Assembly (NCBI GenBank): GCA_017535785.1 | Contig: JAFXTN010000025.1 | Span: 62,001-126,000 of the forward strand | DNA from: Butyrivibrio sp. | GTDB lineage: Bacteria; Bacillota; Clostridia; Lachnospirales; Lachnospiraceae | DNA length: 64,000 nt | Direction: 5' to 3' | In this document: in pieces, positions 33,808 through 41,803 of the stretch | How positions within the stretch are numbered: position 1 is the first letter of the stretch | How the letters are laid out: each line of letters starts with the position of its first letter | The notes under the pieces: generated by a model | Seen by the model: only the letters and a program-made list of their open reading frames with translations | Told to the model about the DNA's origin: nothing | The model's database searches: none | Program-made: the position numbers and the translations under genes

Positions 33808-34983
33808 TTACTCCAATACCTCTGTAGGACAGGTTTTCTTGATGTTAAACGCGACACAGGCAGGTCCTATTATAGCGGTCAAAATAAGTGAGATCAACAA
33901 CACGATCACCTTTTCATATCCGTAAGGACTTATAAAAGGCAAATTAAGCGTCATTTCTATCACTCTGTAGATAAGATCAAAAACAAGAAGTCCGAAAAAT
34001 GCTCCGAGAACAGCTCCCGGAAAAGAAATCCAAAACGCCTCTTCTATCAGGAATTTTTTGACTCCGCTCTTACTTACTCCGACAATTCTCAGTGTCTCAA
34101 ATTCTTTTTTCCTCTCATTTAAAGTTATGTAGTAAATGATGTATAAAAGCGCTATGCTCACAAGAAGAAAAGCAAATGCTATGATCGCATACACCGTTTT
34201 CATCCTTCCGATTCCTTGCGATAACTTGGATGAAACAAGATCCGTCGTGACGACGTCAACGCCTTCGATACTCGAAAGTTTTCCGACAAGTCTTTGAATA
34301 TCATCTTTATCCGCGGCCTTTATAAGCACCGCGGATATATCTTTTCCGGTTATTTCTTTTACAATGCCCTGTCCCGCTTCTCTTGCATCGGTTATGAGCG
34401 TGTCCATATAATCACGACTTACAAAAACGGTGACATCCATGGAAGATCCGCTCTCATCAAGTACGGCGGCAACATTGTATTTTTTACCGAACATCTGAAA
34501 AGTCTTGTCTTCTTTGACTCCCACATTACTTCCGACAATTATCTCACCGTTATCAATTGCATTTAAAAAGCTCTTGTCTATCCAAGGTTTAACGGTAAAA
34601 TCACTGTCTGTATCTATACCGATTATCTGAACCGGCTGATCGCAGCAGGAAGCTTCCAGTGTCATAAGGAAGGTCTGAGGTGATACTTTCTCAACCCCTT
34701 CAATCTCTCCGATCCTATCAAGCACGGAATCATCCATGTAAAAAAAGCTCTTCTTTGCGGTAATAAGCATGCCTTCCATCTCATCACCATGGCCGTCGGG
34801 AACAATGATAAGATCTGCTCCCAGCCTTTCAACCATGTTCTTTCCGCCGTGCTCCGTTCCAAGAAGGATCAGGCCGATAAGAACGATTGCTGTTGACAAA
34901 AGCACTCCTATCAAAGCAATTCCCAAACTTCTGTATAATCTTGAGCTTATGCTTTTTGAAATAAGTTTGTGTGTTCCCGACAT
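33808..34983 (-). CDS. FtsX/MacB-type ABC permease
   Basis: A 391-residue protein: membrane segment near the N-terminus (LGIALIGVLLSTAIVLIGLI), a ~220-residue extracytoplasmic MacB_PCD-like domain, then three membrane segments with the FtsX domain (FAFLLVSIALLYIIYYITLN, ERKKEFETLRIVGVS). It works with the following ATPase. It contains several HG/EHGGK residues but no metal motif I would rely on. Confidence 0.88.
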   Translation of the reverse strand: MSGTHKLISKSISSRLYRSLGIALIGVLLSTAIVLIGLILLGTEHGGKNMVERLGADLIIVPDGHGDEMEGMLITAKKSFFYMDDSVLDRIGEIEGVEKVSPQTFLMTLEASCCDQPVQIIGIDTDSDFTVKPWIDKSFLNAIDNGEIIVGSNVGVKEDKTFQMFGKKYNVAAVLDESGSSMDVTVFVSRDYMDTLITDAREAGQGIVKEITGKDISAVLIKAADKDDIQRLVGKLSSIEGVDVVTTDLVSSKLSQGIGRMKTVYAIIAFAFLLVSIALLYIIYYITLNERKKEFETLRIVGVSKSGVKKFLIEEAFWISFPGAVLGAFFGLLVFDLIYRVIEMTLNLPFISPYGYEKVIVLLISLILTAIIGPACVAFNIKKTCPTEVLE

Positions 34984-34994
34984 TTCTTTTAACC

Positions 34995-35387
34995 TCAGGC
35001 TTTTTTGGTAACTATCAAAATATCAACCAGATAAACGGCTGTGATCACAATTCCTACGATGATAAGGAACGGTCTTGTAACTACGTTGCAGTGCATGGTC
35101 TTCATATCGCAGACAGGCTTTATCACGGGTGAAAGAGCAAGAAGAATTCCGCCGATCACCTGAACTATCGAAAGAATGAGCTTGGAGTTTTTGATATCGA
35201 TAGCAAGCTGTCCAAGAGAAAGAATTCCGAGAATGATGCTAAGTGTAACTGCTAATGCTCTTGTAGCATGGCACTTTGCCTCCATCTCTCCCATGTCTCC
35301 GCATACATGTGCAAATGTATAAACTCCGATGATTACGAATATTGCTGCTAAAAGAGCTGCGATGTTAAGTATTTTATGTGCTTTCAT
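34995..35387 (-). CDS. DUF4418 family membrane protein
   Basis: A 130-residue protein with four predicted membrane segments. Two outward or loop segments are rich in Cys, His and Met: HVCGDMGEMEAKCHAT and KPVCDMKTMHCN, the hallmark of DUF4418. Such residues could bind metal. It sits between the importer lipoprotein and the FtsX-type permease, spacing 11 nt to the latter. Function unknown. Confidence 0.8.
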   Translation of the reverse strand: MKAHKILNIAALLAAIFVIIGVYTFAHVCGDMGEMEAKCHATRALAVTLSIILGILSLGQLAIDIKNSKLILSIVQVIGGILLALSPVIKPVCDMKTMHCNVVTRPFLIIVGIVITAVYLVDILIVTKKA

Positions 35388-35438
35388 TTTTAGGTTGGCC
35401 TTTCTTTTTTAGTCTTTTTTATCTAATAGAATTATCGT

Positions 35439-36518
35439 TTATGATTGTTCCTTAAACTCTTTGGTGTTCGGATCATAAACAAATGTCTCGGGAACTCCCT
35501 CAAGATCGGGGAATACCTTCTTTGTAAAATCATCGAGATTCAAATTGGGATCAAGATCTCCCGTCTTCTGAAGATCCTTAAATGACGCCGTAAAAGTCTC
35601 GCGTCCGAGTGTAACGGAAGGCTCATAGTTAAGGCTTGCAAGGATCTCTCCGTATCTTACGATATCCTCATCACTCTCCGAAGGCATGTATCCGTTTTCA
35701 ACCTGAAGTCTTGCTGCTTCCTCGGGAAGCGCCTGAACAAACGCTGCGGCCTTCTGAATTCCTCTTGCATAAGCTGCGGCGCCCTCGGGGTTGTTCTCAA
35801 TGAGCTCCTGAGATACATAAGCCTGGCAGCAATATTCCTGTGAAAAGACTTCATCTTCGCCGATATCAAGTATCTTGATAAAGTCATAGTTCTTTTCCGC
35901 GTTGTAAGCTACGGGATCGTGAATACCGATAGCATCTACCGCGCCGTTATCAAGCGCTGTCGGAAGATCGGTCATTGCATAAGTTACAAACTGAATGTCT
36001 GCGTCGGCTCCGTTTACATTAAATCCGAGACTAAAGAGCTTTCTCTTTAGCTGGATGGGTGCGGAATCCGAAAGAGATGCAACACCGATTGTTTTTCCTT
36101 TAAGATCTTCAAGACTCTTAACGCTGCTTCCGTTCTTGGAATAGAACTTGGTGCAGCCTCTGTGAAGTCCGGTAACGAAAGAGATCGCAAGTCCGTTGGA
36201 AATGGGCTGCATAAGTGTTCCCGTAAGCCCGTAGCCTGCATTTATCTCTCCACTCGTTATCTGCTCCGTTACGGTATCTATGTTGGAATTAACGATCTCG
36301 TACTTCTGTCCTATCGCCGCAAATTCCTCATCAAAATATCCGTTTATTATCGCGATGTGTACAGGTGCAAGGCAAAGGCTCTCTTTGTTATTAAGGATCT
36401 TTACGACCTGCTTTTCGCCTTCCGCTTTCGCGGATCCTTTACCCTGACATCCGACAAGCATACTCATTGTCAAAACAAGACAAAGTATTATTGATATAAG
36501 TGCTTTTCCTTTTTTCAT
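35439..36518 (-). CDS. ABC importer substrate-binding lipoprotein (NMT1/TauA/SsuA type)
   Basis: A 359-residue lipoprotein with lipobox MLVGC (Cys 24). The fold is that of nitrate/sulfonate/taurine-binding proteins (LAPVHIAIINGYFDEEF, GLTGTLMQPISNGL, KGKTIGVASLSDSAPIQLKR, ALDNGAVDAIGIHDPVAYNA). It captures a small, probably organic sulfur or nitrogen compound for the permease and ATPase encoded upstream. The compound is likely the substrate of, or a nutrient for, the nitrogenase-like enzyme. Confidence 0.88.
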   Translation of the reverse strand: MKKGKALISIILCLVLTMSMLVGCQGKGSAKAEGEKQVVKILNNKESLCLAPVHIAIINGYFDEEFAAIGQKYEIVNSNIDTVTEQITSGEINAGYGLTGTLMQPISNGLAISFVTGLHRGCTKFYSKNGSSVKSLEDLKGKTIGVASLSDSAPIQLKRKLFSLGFNVNGADADIQFVTYAMTDLPTALDNGAVDAIGIHDPVAYNAEKNYDFIKILDIGEDEVFSQEYCCQAYVSQELIENNPEGAAAYARGIQKAAAFVQALPEEAARLQVENGYMPSESDEDIVRYGEILASLNYEPSVTLGRETFTASFKDLQKTGDLDPNLNLDDFTKKVFPDLEGVPETFVYDPNTKEFKEQS

Positions 36519-36562
36519 TTTCTTTTTCTCCCTGATTAGTGCAATCGCCTATAGTACGGCAA

Positions 36563-37342
36563 TTATAAGTAGTACTCCGGCTCTCTGTTCTCTCCGGCAT
36601 AATTTAGGATCTCAAGTATCTTGGTCCTGTATTTAAGGAAGTCGTTGCTTCCCCTTGACCTGGGTCGTCCCAGCTCTATATCGATAACCTGCTCAATCTT
36701 GGCCGGTCTCGGTGTCATGATAACAACCTGATCAGACATATAAACCGCCTCATCAACATCATGAGTTACCATGATCATTGTCATTTGCTGCTCTTTCCAG
36801 ATTCTCAGGATCTCGTCCTGCATATTCATTCTGGTAAAAGCATCAAGTGCTCCCAAGGGCTCATCAAGTAGCAGCACCTTCGGATGTCCGACCAGCGCTC
36901 TCGCAAGAGAAGCTCTCTGATTCATACCGCCTGAAAGCTGATGTGGGTAAGAGTTTTCGAATCCCTTTAGTCCCACCATTTCAATGTACTCTTTTACATC
37001 CTCCTTCTTTTGCTTGTATACTCCTCTGGCCTTAAGACCAAAAGAAATATTTTTTTCTATAGAAAGCCATGGATAAAGATTGGCCTGCTGGAATGCAAAG
37101 CCTCTGTCATGTCCGGGACCTTTTACCAATTCTCCGTCCAGATATACCGCCCCCGAGTCCGCAAGATTCAGTCCCGCGATTGCTCGAAGGAGCGTTGTTT
37201 TACCGCATCCGGATGGACCTATAAGTGAGATAAAAGAACCTGCTTTTACATTAAGGTCTATCTCGTTAAGAGCATTCACAACACCGCCATCTGCATTGAT
37301 AAAGCTCTTTGAAACTTTTTCTATATTGATCTCGCCTACCAT
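36563..37342 (-). CDS. ABC importer ATPase, SsuB/TauB type
   Basis: A 259-residue ATPase. ATG 37342 has AAGGGAG 7 nt upstream and overlaps the permease stop by 7 nt; the earlier ATG (37363) lacks a site. Walker A GPSGCGKTT, signature LSGGMNQRASLARAL, Walker B VLLLDEPLGALD and THDVDEAV are complete. The SsuB/TauB-like sequence supports uptake of sulfonate-, nitrate- or pyrimidine-precursor-like solutes. Confidence 0.92.
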   Translation of the reverse strand: MVGEINIEKVSKSFINADGGVVNALNEIDLNVKAGSFISLIGPSGCGKTTLLRAIAGLNLADSGAVYLDGELVKGPGHDRGFAFQQANLYPWLSIEKNISFGLKARGVYKQKKEDVKEYIEMVGLKGFENSYPHQLSGGMNQRASLARALVGHPKVLLLDEPLGALDAFTRMNMQDEILRIWKEQQMTMIMVTHDVDEAVYMSDQVVIMTPRPAKIEQVIDIELGRPRSRGSNDFLKYRTKILEILNYAGENREPEYYL

Positions 37343-38289
37343 TTGATAACTCCCTTCTGCCATCCGAGCACTTTGTCTTTGAATTTAAACAAAAGCGTGA
37401 TGATGAAATTACACAAAACAGCCAAAAGAATGAGTCCTGCATATACATTGGCATACAGCATCATGCTCTTTTGCCAGTTAAGATACCAGCCTATACCGGA
37501 TTTGCATCCGAACATCTCAGCCGTTACGAGAGTTACAAAAGATCCTGTCGTCGCATAAAAAAATCCGAGGAAAACACTCGGAAGTGCAGCCGGAATTCCA
37601 ACTTTAAATATTTTGCAGAGCTTGCCTGCTCCCAATGTGTCGGCAACTTCAAAATATGTCTGCTGCACATTTTGAATTCCGTTGCTCGTCATGACCGTGA
37701 TCGGAAACCACACGGACAATGCGATCATAAATACCGCCGCCTGATATGATGTGCTAAAAAGTGAAAGTACAAGCGGTGACCATGATGTCGCGGGTATCGG
37801 TCCTATTATCTTGGTAAAAGGATTGACCCAATAAGCTATTTTTTTGTTAAAGCCGATCAGTATACCTGTTGTAAAACCAAGTATCGCACCTACCGCAAAT
37901 CCAATGATAAGAAGCTTTCCGGATGAAAGAATACATTCAATGATCAGCGGAAGATCGTTTACAAAAACTCCGAATACTCTGTCGAGCGACGGAAAAAACA
38001 AAACCGGCAAAAGCGAAAACTTACTGCAAACAAGATTTATTATCGTAAGAAGCAGTGCTCCTCCCGCAAAGAGCGGACCTTTTTCTTCCAGTTTGTCTGC
38101 CGCTTTTTTATTCAAAAAAGAATATCCGTAGAAAGCAACAAATATGACACCTACAATAAAAAGAAAATATGTAAAGTACGGTGCCTGCGCCTGTGGCTGA
38201 ATAGTCGAATTCGGAATAAGAACCTGAATCAGGATCGCGAATATAAGCGAAGCGATCACACTGAGCCGTTTAGTCTGTTTAAGTAGCAA
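37336..38289 (-). CDS. ABC importer permease, SsuC/TauC type
   Basis: A 317-residue membrane protein; first gene of the nitrogenase-like operon. Start is TTG 38289 with GAGGAGG nine nt upstream. An ATG only 2 nt after that site opens a five-codon frame (MKIAT, stop), too close to be the main start. About eight membrane segments; the EAA loop region is EVADTLGAGKLCKIFKVGIP. The extra N-terminal segments exceed usual SsuC (~260 aa). Expression may be tuned by the stem-loop in the leader. Confidence 0.87.
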   Translation of the reverse strand: MLLKQTKRLSVIASLIFAILIQVLIPNSTIQPQAQAPYFTYFLFIVGVIFVAFYGYSFLNKKAADKLEEKGPLFAGGALLLTIINLVCSKFSLLPVLFFPSLDRVFGVFVNDLPLIIECILSSGKLLIIGFAVGAILGFTTGILIGFNKKIAYWVNPFTKIIGPIPATSWSPLVLSLFSTSYQAAVFMIALSVWFPITVMTSNGIQNVQQTYFEVADTLGAGKLCKIFKVGIPAALPSVFLGFFYATTGSFVTLVTAEMFGCKSGIGWYLNWQKSMMLYANVYAGLILLAVLCNFIITLLFKFKDKVLGWQKGVIKW

Positions 38290-38320
38290 TTTTCATAGCC
38301 TCCTCATGTTGTTATAAAAC

Positions 38321-38357
38321 AAAAACCAGAAGGGATTAATTCATCACCTCTGGTTTT
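38321..38357 (-). terminator. Terminator/attenuator-like stem-loop in the operon leader
   Basis: Minus strand AAAACCAGAGG ... CCTTCTGGTTTT followed by TGTTTTAT, about 30 nt before the permease start. It is either the terminator of the FMN-reductase gene 120 nt upstream or an attenuator of the nitrogenase-like operon. The remaining leader matches no riboswitch I know. Confidence 0.65.
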
Positions 38358-38473
38358 CCAGTCAGCTCTCTCTGATTTAAGTTAAGCAAAGCATAGCATA
38401 TATCAGTAAAGCTGCATATTTAATAAATTTTATCAGCTGCAATCAGTAATACTTATCACTGCCGAAAGTATTC

Positions 38474-39103
38474 TTATTTTCCGTCAGGGAAGCTTGTAAA
38501 TGCGCCGCTCTCAAGCGTAGGAAGTCCGTACTTCTCCTTAGCATCGCCGATAGCTTTTATCATAAACGCCATGTTGCGGGCAAGATTTCTCATTGTCTGA
38601 AGGCCTTCCTTGTCCTTAAGAACATCTTCCGCCGTATGACCGTGCACCTGATTCCAATATGTCGAAGAAGCAACAGGCATTCCGCTTATAGTAAAGTACT
38701 TATTAAGTACGTCAAAGGTCGCAGTATTGCCACCTCTTCTGCAGCTTGTAACAGCCGCTCCGACTTTCATCTGCTTGGAAAAATGTGAGCTAAAAAATAA
38801 TCTGTCCAAGAACGAAAGAATTGTTCCGTTTGGTGAAGCGTAGTAAACAGGGCTTCCCACGATAAGTCCGTCTGCCTCTTCAAACTTCCTTGCAACTTCA
38901 TTTACAAGATCATCATCAAATACACATTTTCCTGTGTTTCCGCAAGAACCGCAGCATACGCAGCCTCTTACGGCCTTGTTGCCGACATGTATAAGCTCAG
39001 TATCTATTCCTTCTTCATTCAAAACCTTTATAACCTCAGCGAGCGCTGTCGCTGTGCAGCCGTTAGCCTTGGGGCTGCCGTTTAATAAAATAACCTTAGC
39101 CAT
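38474..39103 (-). CDS. Flavodoxin-fold NAD(P)H-dependent FMN reductase
   Basis: A 209-residue protein. FMN loop LNGSPKANGCTATAL, Cys-rich segment CVCCGSCGNTGKC (~48-60) and SPVYYASPNGTILSFLDR (~85-102). It is a paralogue of the protein at 18394. It likely reduces quinones, nitro compounds or metals. It lies upstream of the nitrogenase-like operon, same strand, and could be an electron donor, but a long gap makes co-transcription uncertain. Confidence 0.88.
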   Translation of the reverse strand: MAKVILLNGSPKANGCTATALAEVIKVLNEEGIDTELIHVGNKAVRGCVCCGSCGNTGKCVFDDDLVNEVARKFEEADGLIVGSPVYYASPNGTILSFLDRLFFSSHFSKQMKVGAAVTSCRRGGNTATFDVLNKYFTISGMPVASSTYWNQVHGHTAEDVLKDKEGLQTMRNLARNMAFMIKAIGDAKEKYGLPTLESGAFTSFPDGK

Positions 39104-39213
39104 AATAAAAACCTCCTATCTTTTTAATGTTATTATTTTAAAAGGATCCGGTCAAAGCAAATCTTGTCCCGATGATAATCATTTTTTGTTAAACGTTATA
39201 ATATCTGTTCACT

Positions 39214-39242
39214 TTGACCTTTTACCTTTCGCAGAATATAAT
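39214..39242 (+). promoter_or_regulatory. Sigma-A promoter of rqcH
   Basis: TTGACC (39214-39219), 17-bp spacer, TATAAT (39237-39242), 40 bp before the rqcH start codon. Confidence 0.8.
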
Positions 39243-39281
39243 TAAACAGACTCTTTTTAATAAACGGAGATATTGATAATT

Positions 39282-41060
39282 ATGGCATTTGACGGTATTA
39301 CAATTGCAAATCTTACCAAAGATTTCAGCGACCGCTTAACAGGCGGCCGTATATATAAAATTGCACAGACTGAGAGCGACGAGCTTCTTATCACAGTTAA
39401 GCTCTCCTACGAGAATATTGATAAATACAGCATTAAGCAGGCCAAGATCCTGATGTCTGCAGGCGCTTCTCTTCCCCTCATCTATGAGACAGACGAGACC
39501 AAGCCTTCACCAATGACCGCGCCCAATTTCTGCATGCTCCTTCGTAAGCACATCCAGAACGGCCGCATCATCAGCATCACACAGCCGGGACTTGAAAGGA
39601 TCATACGCTTTGAGATCGAGCACCTCGATGAAATGGGCGACCTTCGCCACAAAACTCTTCTCATCGAGATCATGGGTAAATACAGCAACATCATCTTTGT
39701 AGACGAGAACAACGTCATAATCGACAGCATCAAGCACATCCCCGCATCTGTAAGCTCAGTCCGCGAGGTTCTTCCCGGAAGAGAATACTTTATCCCTTCC
39801 CAGGAAAAAGAGAATCCGCTTGAAACAAACGCAGATGTCTTCTCGTCATGTGTTCTATCAAAAGGAATGCCTGTTTTTAAAGCAATCTACTCTGCTTACA
39901 CAGGTCTTTCTCCCATCATTTCACAGGAAATCTGCCACAGAGCGGGAGTCGACGCAGATAAATCCGCGATCAGTCTTGAAACCAAAGAGGCGATCGCACT
40001 TTATAAATCTTTTGATGAGATTGTTCAGAATATTAAAGAAGGCTCTTTTACTCCCTGCATCGCATATGAAAACGACACTCCCAAGGAGTACGCTTCAATT
40101 CCTCTGTCCATCTACGAGGACTCAGAAGGCGCCGAGCTTGTATATCCCGAGACCATCTCTTCTCTTATCATGCAGTATTATCTTGAGAAGAACATAGTCA
40201 CAAGGATCCGACAGAAGTCGGTTGACCTTCGTAAGATCGTCCAGACCGCTCTTGAGCGTAACGTTCGTAAATATGACCTTCAACTCAAGCAGATGAAGGA
40301 TGCCGAGAAGAAAGATAAATACCGCGTTTACGGAGAGCTCCTAACTGTATACGGTTACAGCGCAGAGCCCGGTGCCGAGAAGATAACGGTCAATGACTAT
40401 AACTCGGGAAAAGATGTGACTATAACACTCGACCCTACTCTTACTCCCGCTCAGAATGCAAAAAAATATTTTGATAAATACACCAAGCTCAAAAGAACCG
40501 CAGAGGCTCTCGAAGAGCAGATGAAGGAAACAAAAGAAGCGATCGATCAGCTTGAATCGGTTGAAACCGCTCTTGAGATCGCAAAAGAAGAAGCCGACCT
40601 TGTTCAGATAAAGCAGGAGCTCCAGCAGACAGGCTATATCAAGGCTCACTATCAGGGCAAGAACGCAAGAAAGGAAAAGGTTGTAAGTAAACCCTTCCAC
40701 TACCTTTCAAGCGACGGCTTTGATATCTATGTAGGAAAAAATAATCTGCAGAACGATGAGCTCACTTTTAAGACCGCAAACGGCGGCGACTGGTGGTTCC
40801 ACGCCAAGAAGATCCCCGGTTCTCACGTCGTTCTTCTTACCGGTGGAAAAGAGGTTCCGGACAGGGCCTTCGAAGAAGCCGCAGCTCTTGCAGCTTACTA
40901 CTCAAAAGGTAAGAATCAGGAGAAAGTCGAGATTGATTATCTAAAAAGAAAAGATGTCAAAAAGCCTAACGGCGCCAAGCCCGGCTTTGTAGTTTACTAC
41001 ACCAACTACTCTCTTGCCATCGCACCCGATATATCAAGCTTAAAGCTTATAAGTGAGTAA
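39282..41060 (+). CDS. rqcH: RqcH/NFACT-family ribosome quality control protein
   Basis: A 592-residue protein. ATG 39282 is preferred to TTG 39273, which lies too close to GGAGA. NFACT-N begins MAFDGITIANLTKDF; a helical/coiled-coil middle (~300-450) and the NFACT-R (DUF814) domain (GGDWWFHAKKIPGSHVVL) follow. RqcH binds stalled 50S subunits with peptidyl-tRNA and recruits tRNA-Ala to add alanine tails. The conserved Asp-Arg pair of NFACT-N is Glu105-Arg106 here. Formerly called fibronectin-binding protein. Monocistronic with its own promoter and terminator. Confidence 0.92.
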   Translation: MAFDGITIANLTKDFSDRLTGGRIYKIAQTESDELLITVKLSYENIDKYSIKQAKILMSAGASLPLIYETDETKPSPMTAPNFCMLLRKHIQNGRIISITQPGLERIIRFEIEHLDEMGDLRHKTLLIEIMGKYSNIIFVDENNVIIDSIKHIPASVSSVREVLPGREYFIPSQEKENPLETNADVFSSCVLSKGMPVFKAIYSAYTGLSPIISQEICHRAGVDADKSAISLETKEAIALYKSFDEIVQNIKEGSFTPCIAYENDTPKEYASIPLSIYEDSEGAELVYPETISSLIMQYYLEKNIVTRIRQKSVDLRKIVQTALERNVRKYDLQLKQMKDAEKKDKYRVYGELLTVYGYSAEPGAEKITVNDYNSGKDVTITLDPTLTPAQNAKKYFDKYTKLKRTAEALEEQMKETKEAIDQLESVETALEIAKEEADLVQIKQELQQTGYIKAHYQGKNARKEKVVSKPFHYLSSDGFDIYVGKNNLQNDELTFKTANGGDWWFHAKKIPGSHVVLLTGGKEVPDRAFEEAAALAAYYSKGKNQEKVEIDYLKRKDVKKPNGAKPGFVVYYTNYSLAIAPDISSLKLISE

Positions 41061-41091
41061 AAAAAGAGGGACCGAAATAATCCGGTCCCTC
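41059..41091. terminator. Two-way rho-independent terminator
   Basis: GAGGGACCG (41066-41074) pairs with CGGTCCCTC (41083-41091). On the minus strand it is followed by TTTTTTT, on the plus strand by a weaker T-rich run. It ends rqcH and the facing lipoprotein gene. Confidence 0.85.
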
Positions 41092-41100
41092 AAATCTGTT

Positions 41101-41775
41101 TTATTCAACTATATTAAAGTCTTTACTATAATCCTCAATTGTGATCTTATTTTCATTACTGTAACCATAAGGACGCTCAAAGCTACTTGACGCACTATAT
41201 GGTTCACTACTGGTCAGATCATAAGGCATACTTGGAGTCCAATGAAAGACTGCCCAAGAATATCCGCTTAATTCAATTCTATAATATTCATTGTCATCTT
41301 CTGATATCTTCTCAAAAGAAACTATCTCAGATTTCTCTTTTTCCTTAGTATAACTATCAGGCCAATCAACACCTTCGGTAATAGCTGTATAATGTGTCAC
41401 TTCTTTTCCATCAAACACATAAAGATTCGCCGGCTTATAGTTTGTCTCCCAAACTCCGCCGATCTGCTCAAGTACCCACTGTTCTTCTTCCTCTGCGCTG
41501 CTAAATTCAGGAACCGAAATAGCTGTTGCTGCATTGTCAGCAGAAGCAGATTCACCGGAAACAGCCTCTGTACTCTCATCACTACTTGCAGTATCAGCGC
41601 TATCCAATCCTTCGGAACCGCTTGCTTCTGCATCGGAAGCTACATCCACTTCCTCCGTTGAAGCTTCTACACTAACCTCCGCACCTGCGCTTGAAGCTGC
41701 TTCCCCACAGCCAGCAAGCATCATACTCGCAGCTACTAATGTTGCCGGTAACAATATTAAGTTTTTCCTCTTCAT
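41101..41775 (-). CDS. Lipoprotein with Ser/Ala/Glu-rich linker
   Basis: A 224-residue lipoprotein with lipobox MLAGC (Cys 23). Residues ~25-88 are an acidic Ser/Ala/Glu low-complexity linker like that of the protein at 10866. The small C-terminal domain (~95-224) has WVLEQIGGVWETNY, FDGKEVTHYTA and YYRIELSGYSWAVF, beta-rich like small surface lipoproteins of Lachnospiraceae. No firm family. It may be co-transcribed with the flippase gene 28 nt upstream. Confidence 0.7.
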   Translation of the reverse strand: MKRKNLILLPATLVAASMMLAGCGEAASSAGAEVSVEASTEEVDVASDAEASGSEGLDSADTASSDESTEAVSGESASADNAATAISVPEFSSAEEEEQWVLEQIGGVWETNYKPANLYVFDGKEVTHYTAITEGVDWPDSYTKEKEKSEIVSFEKISEDDNEYYRIELSGYSWAVFHWTPSMPYDLTSSEPYSASSSFERPYGYSNENKITIEDYSKDFNIVE

Positions 41776-41803
41776 TTCTCTTTCCTCTTTCCTTTTTCTT
41801 TTA

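Noticed and set aside
38321-38440. T-box or SAM riboswitch before the nitrogenase-like operon
   Set aside because: AGAGAG and a terminator are present, but the T-box GGTGGAACC sequence and S-box core motifs are not.
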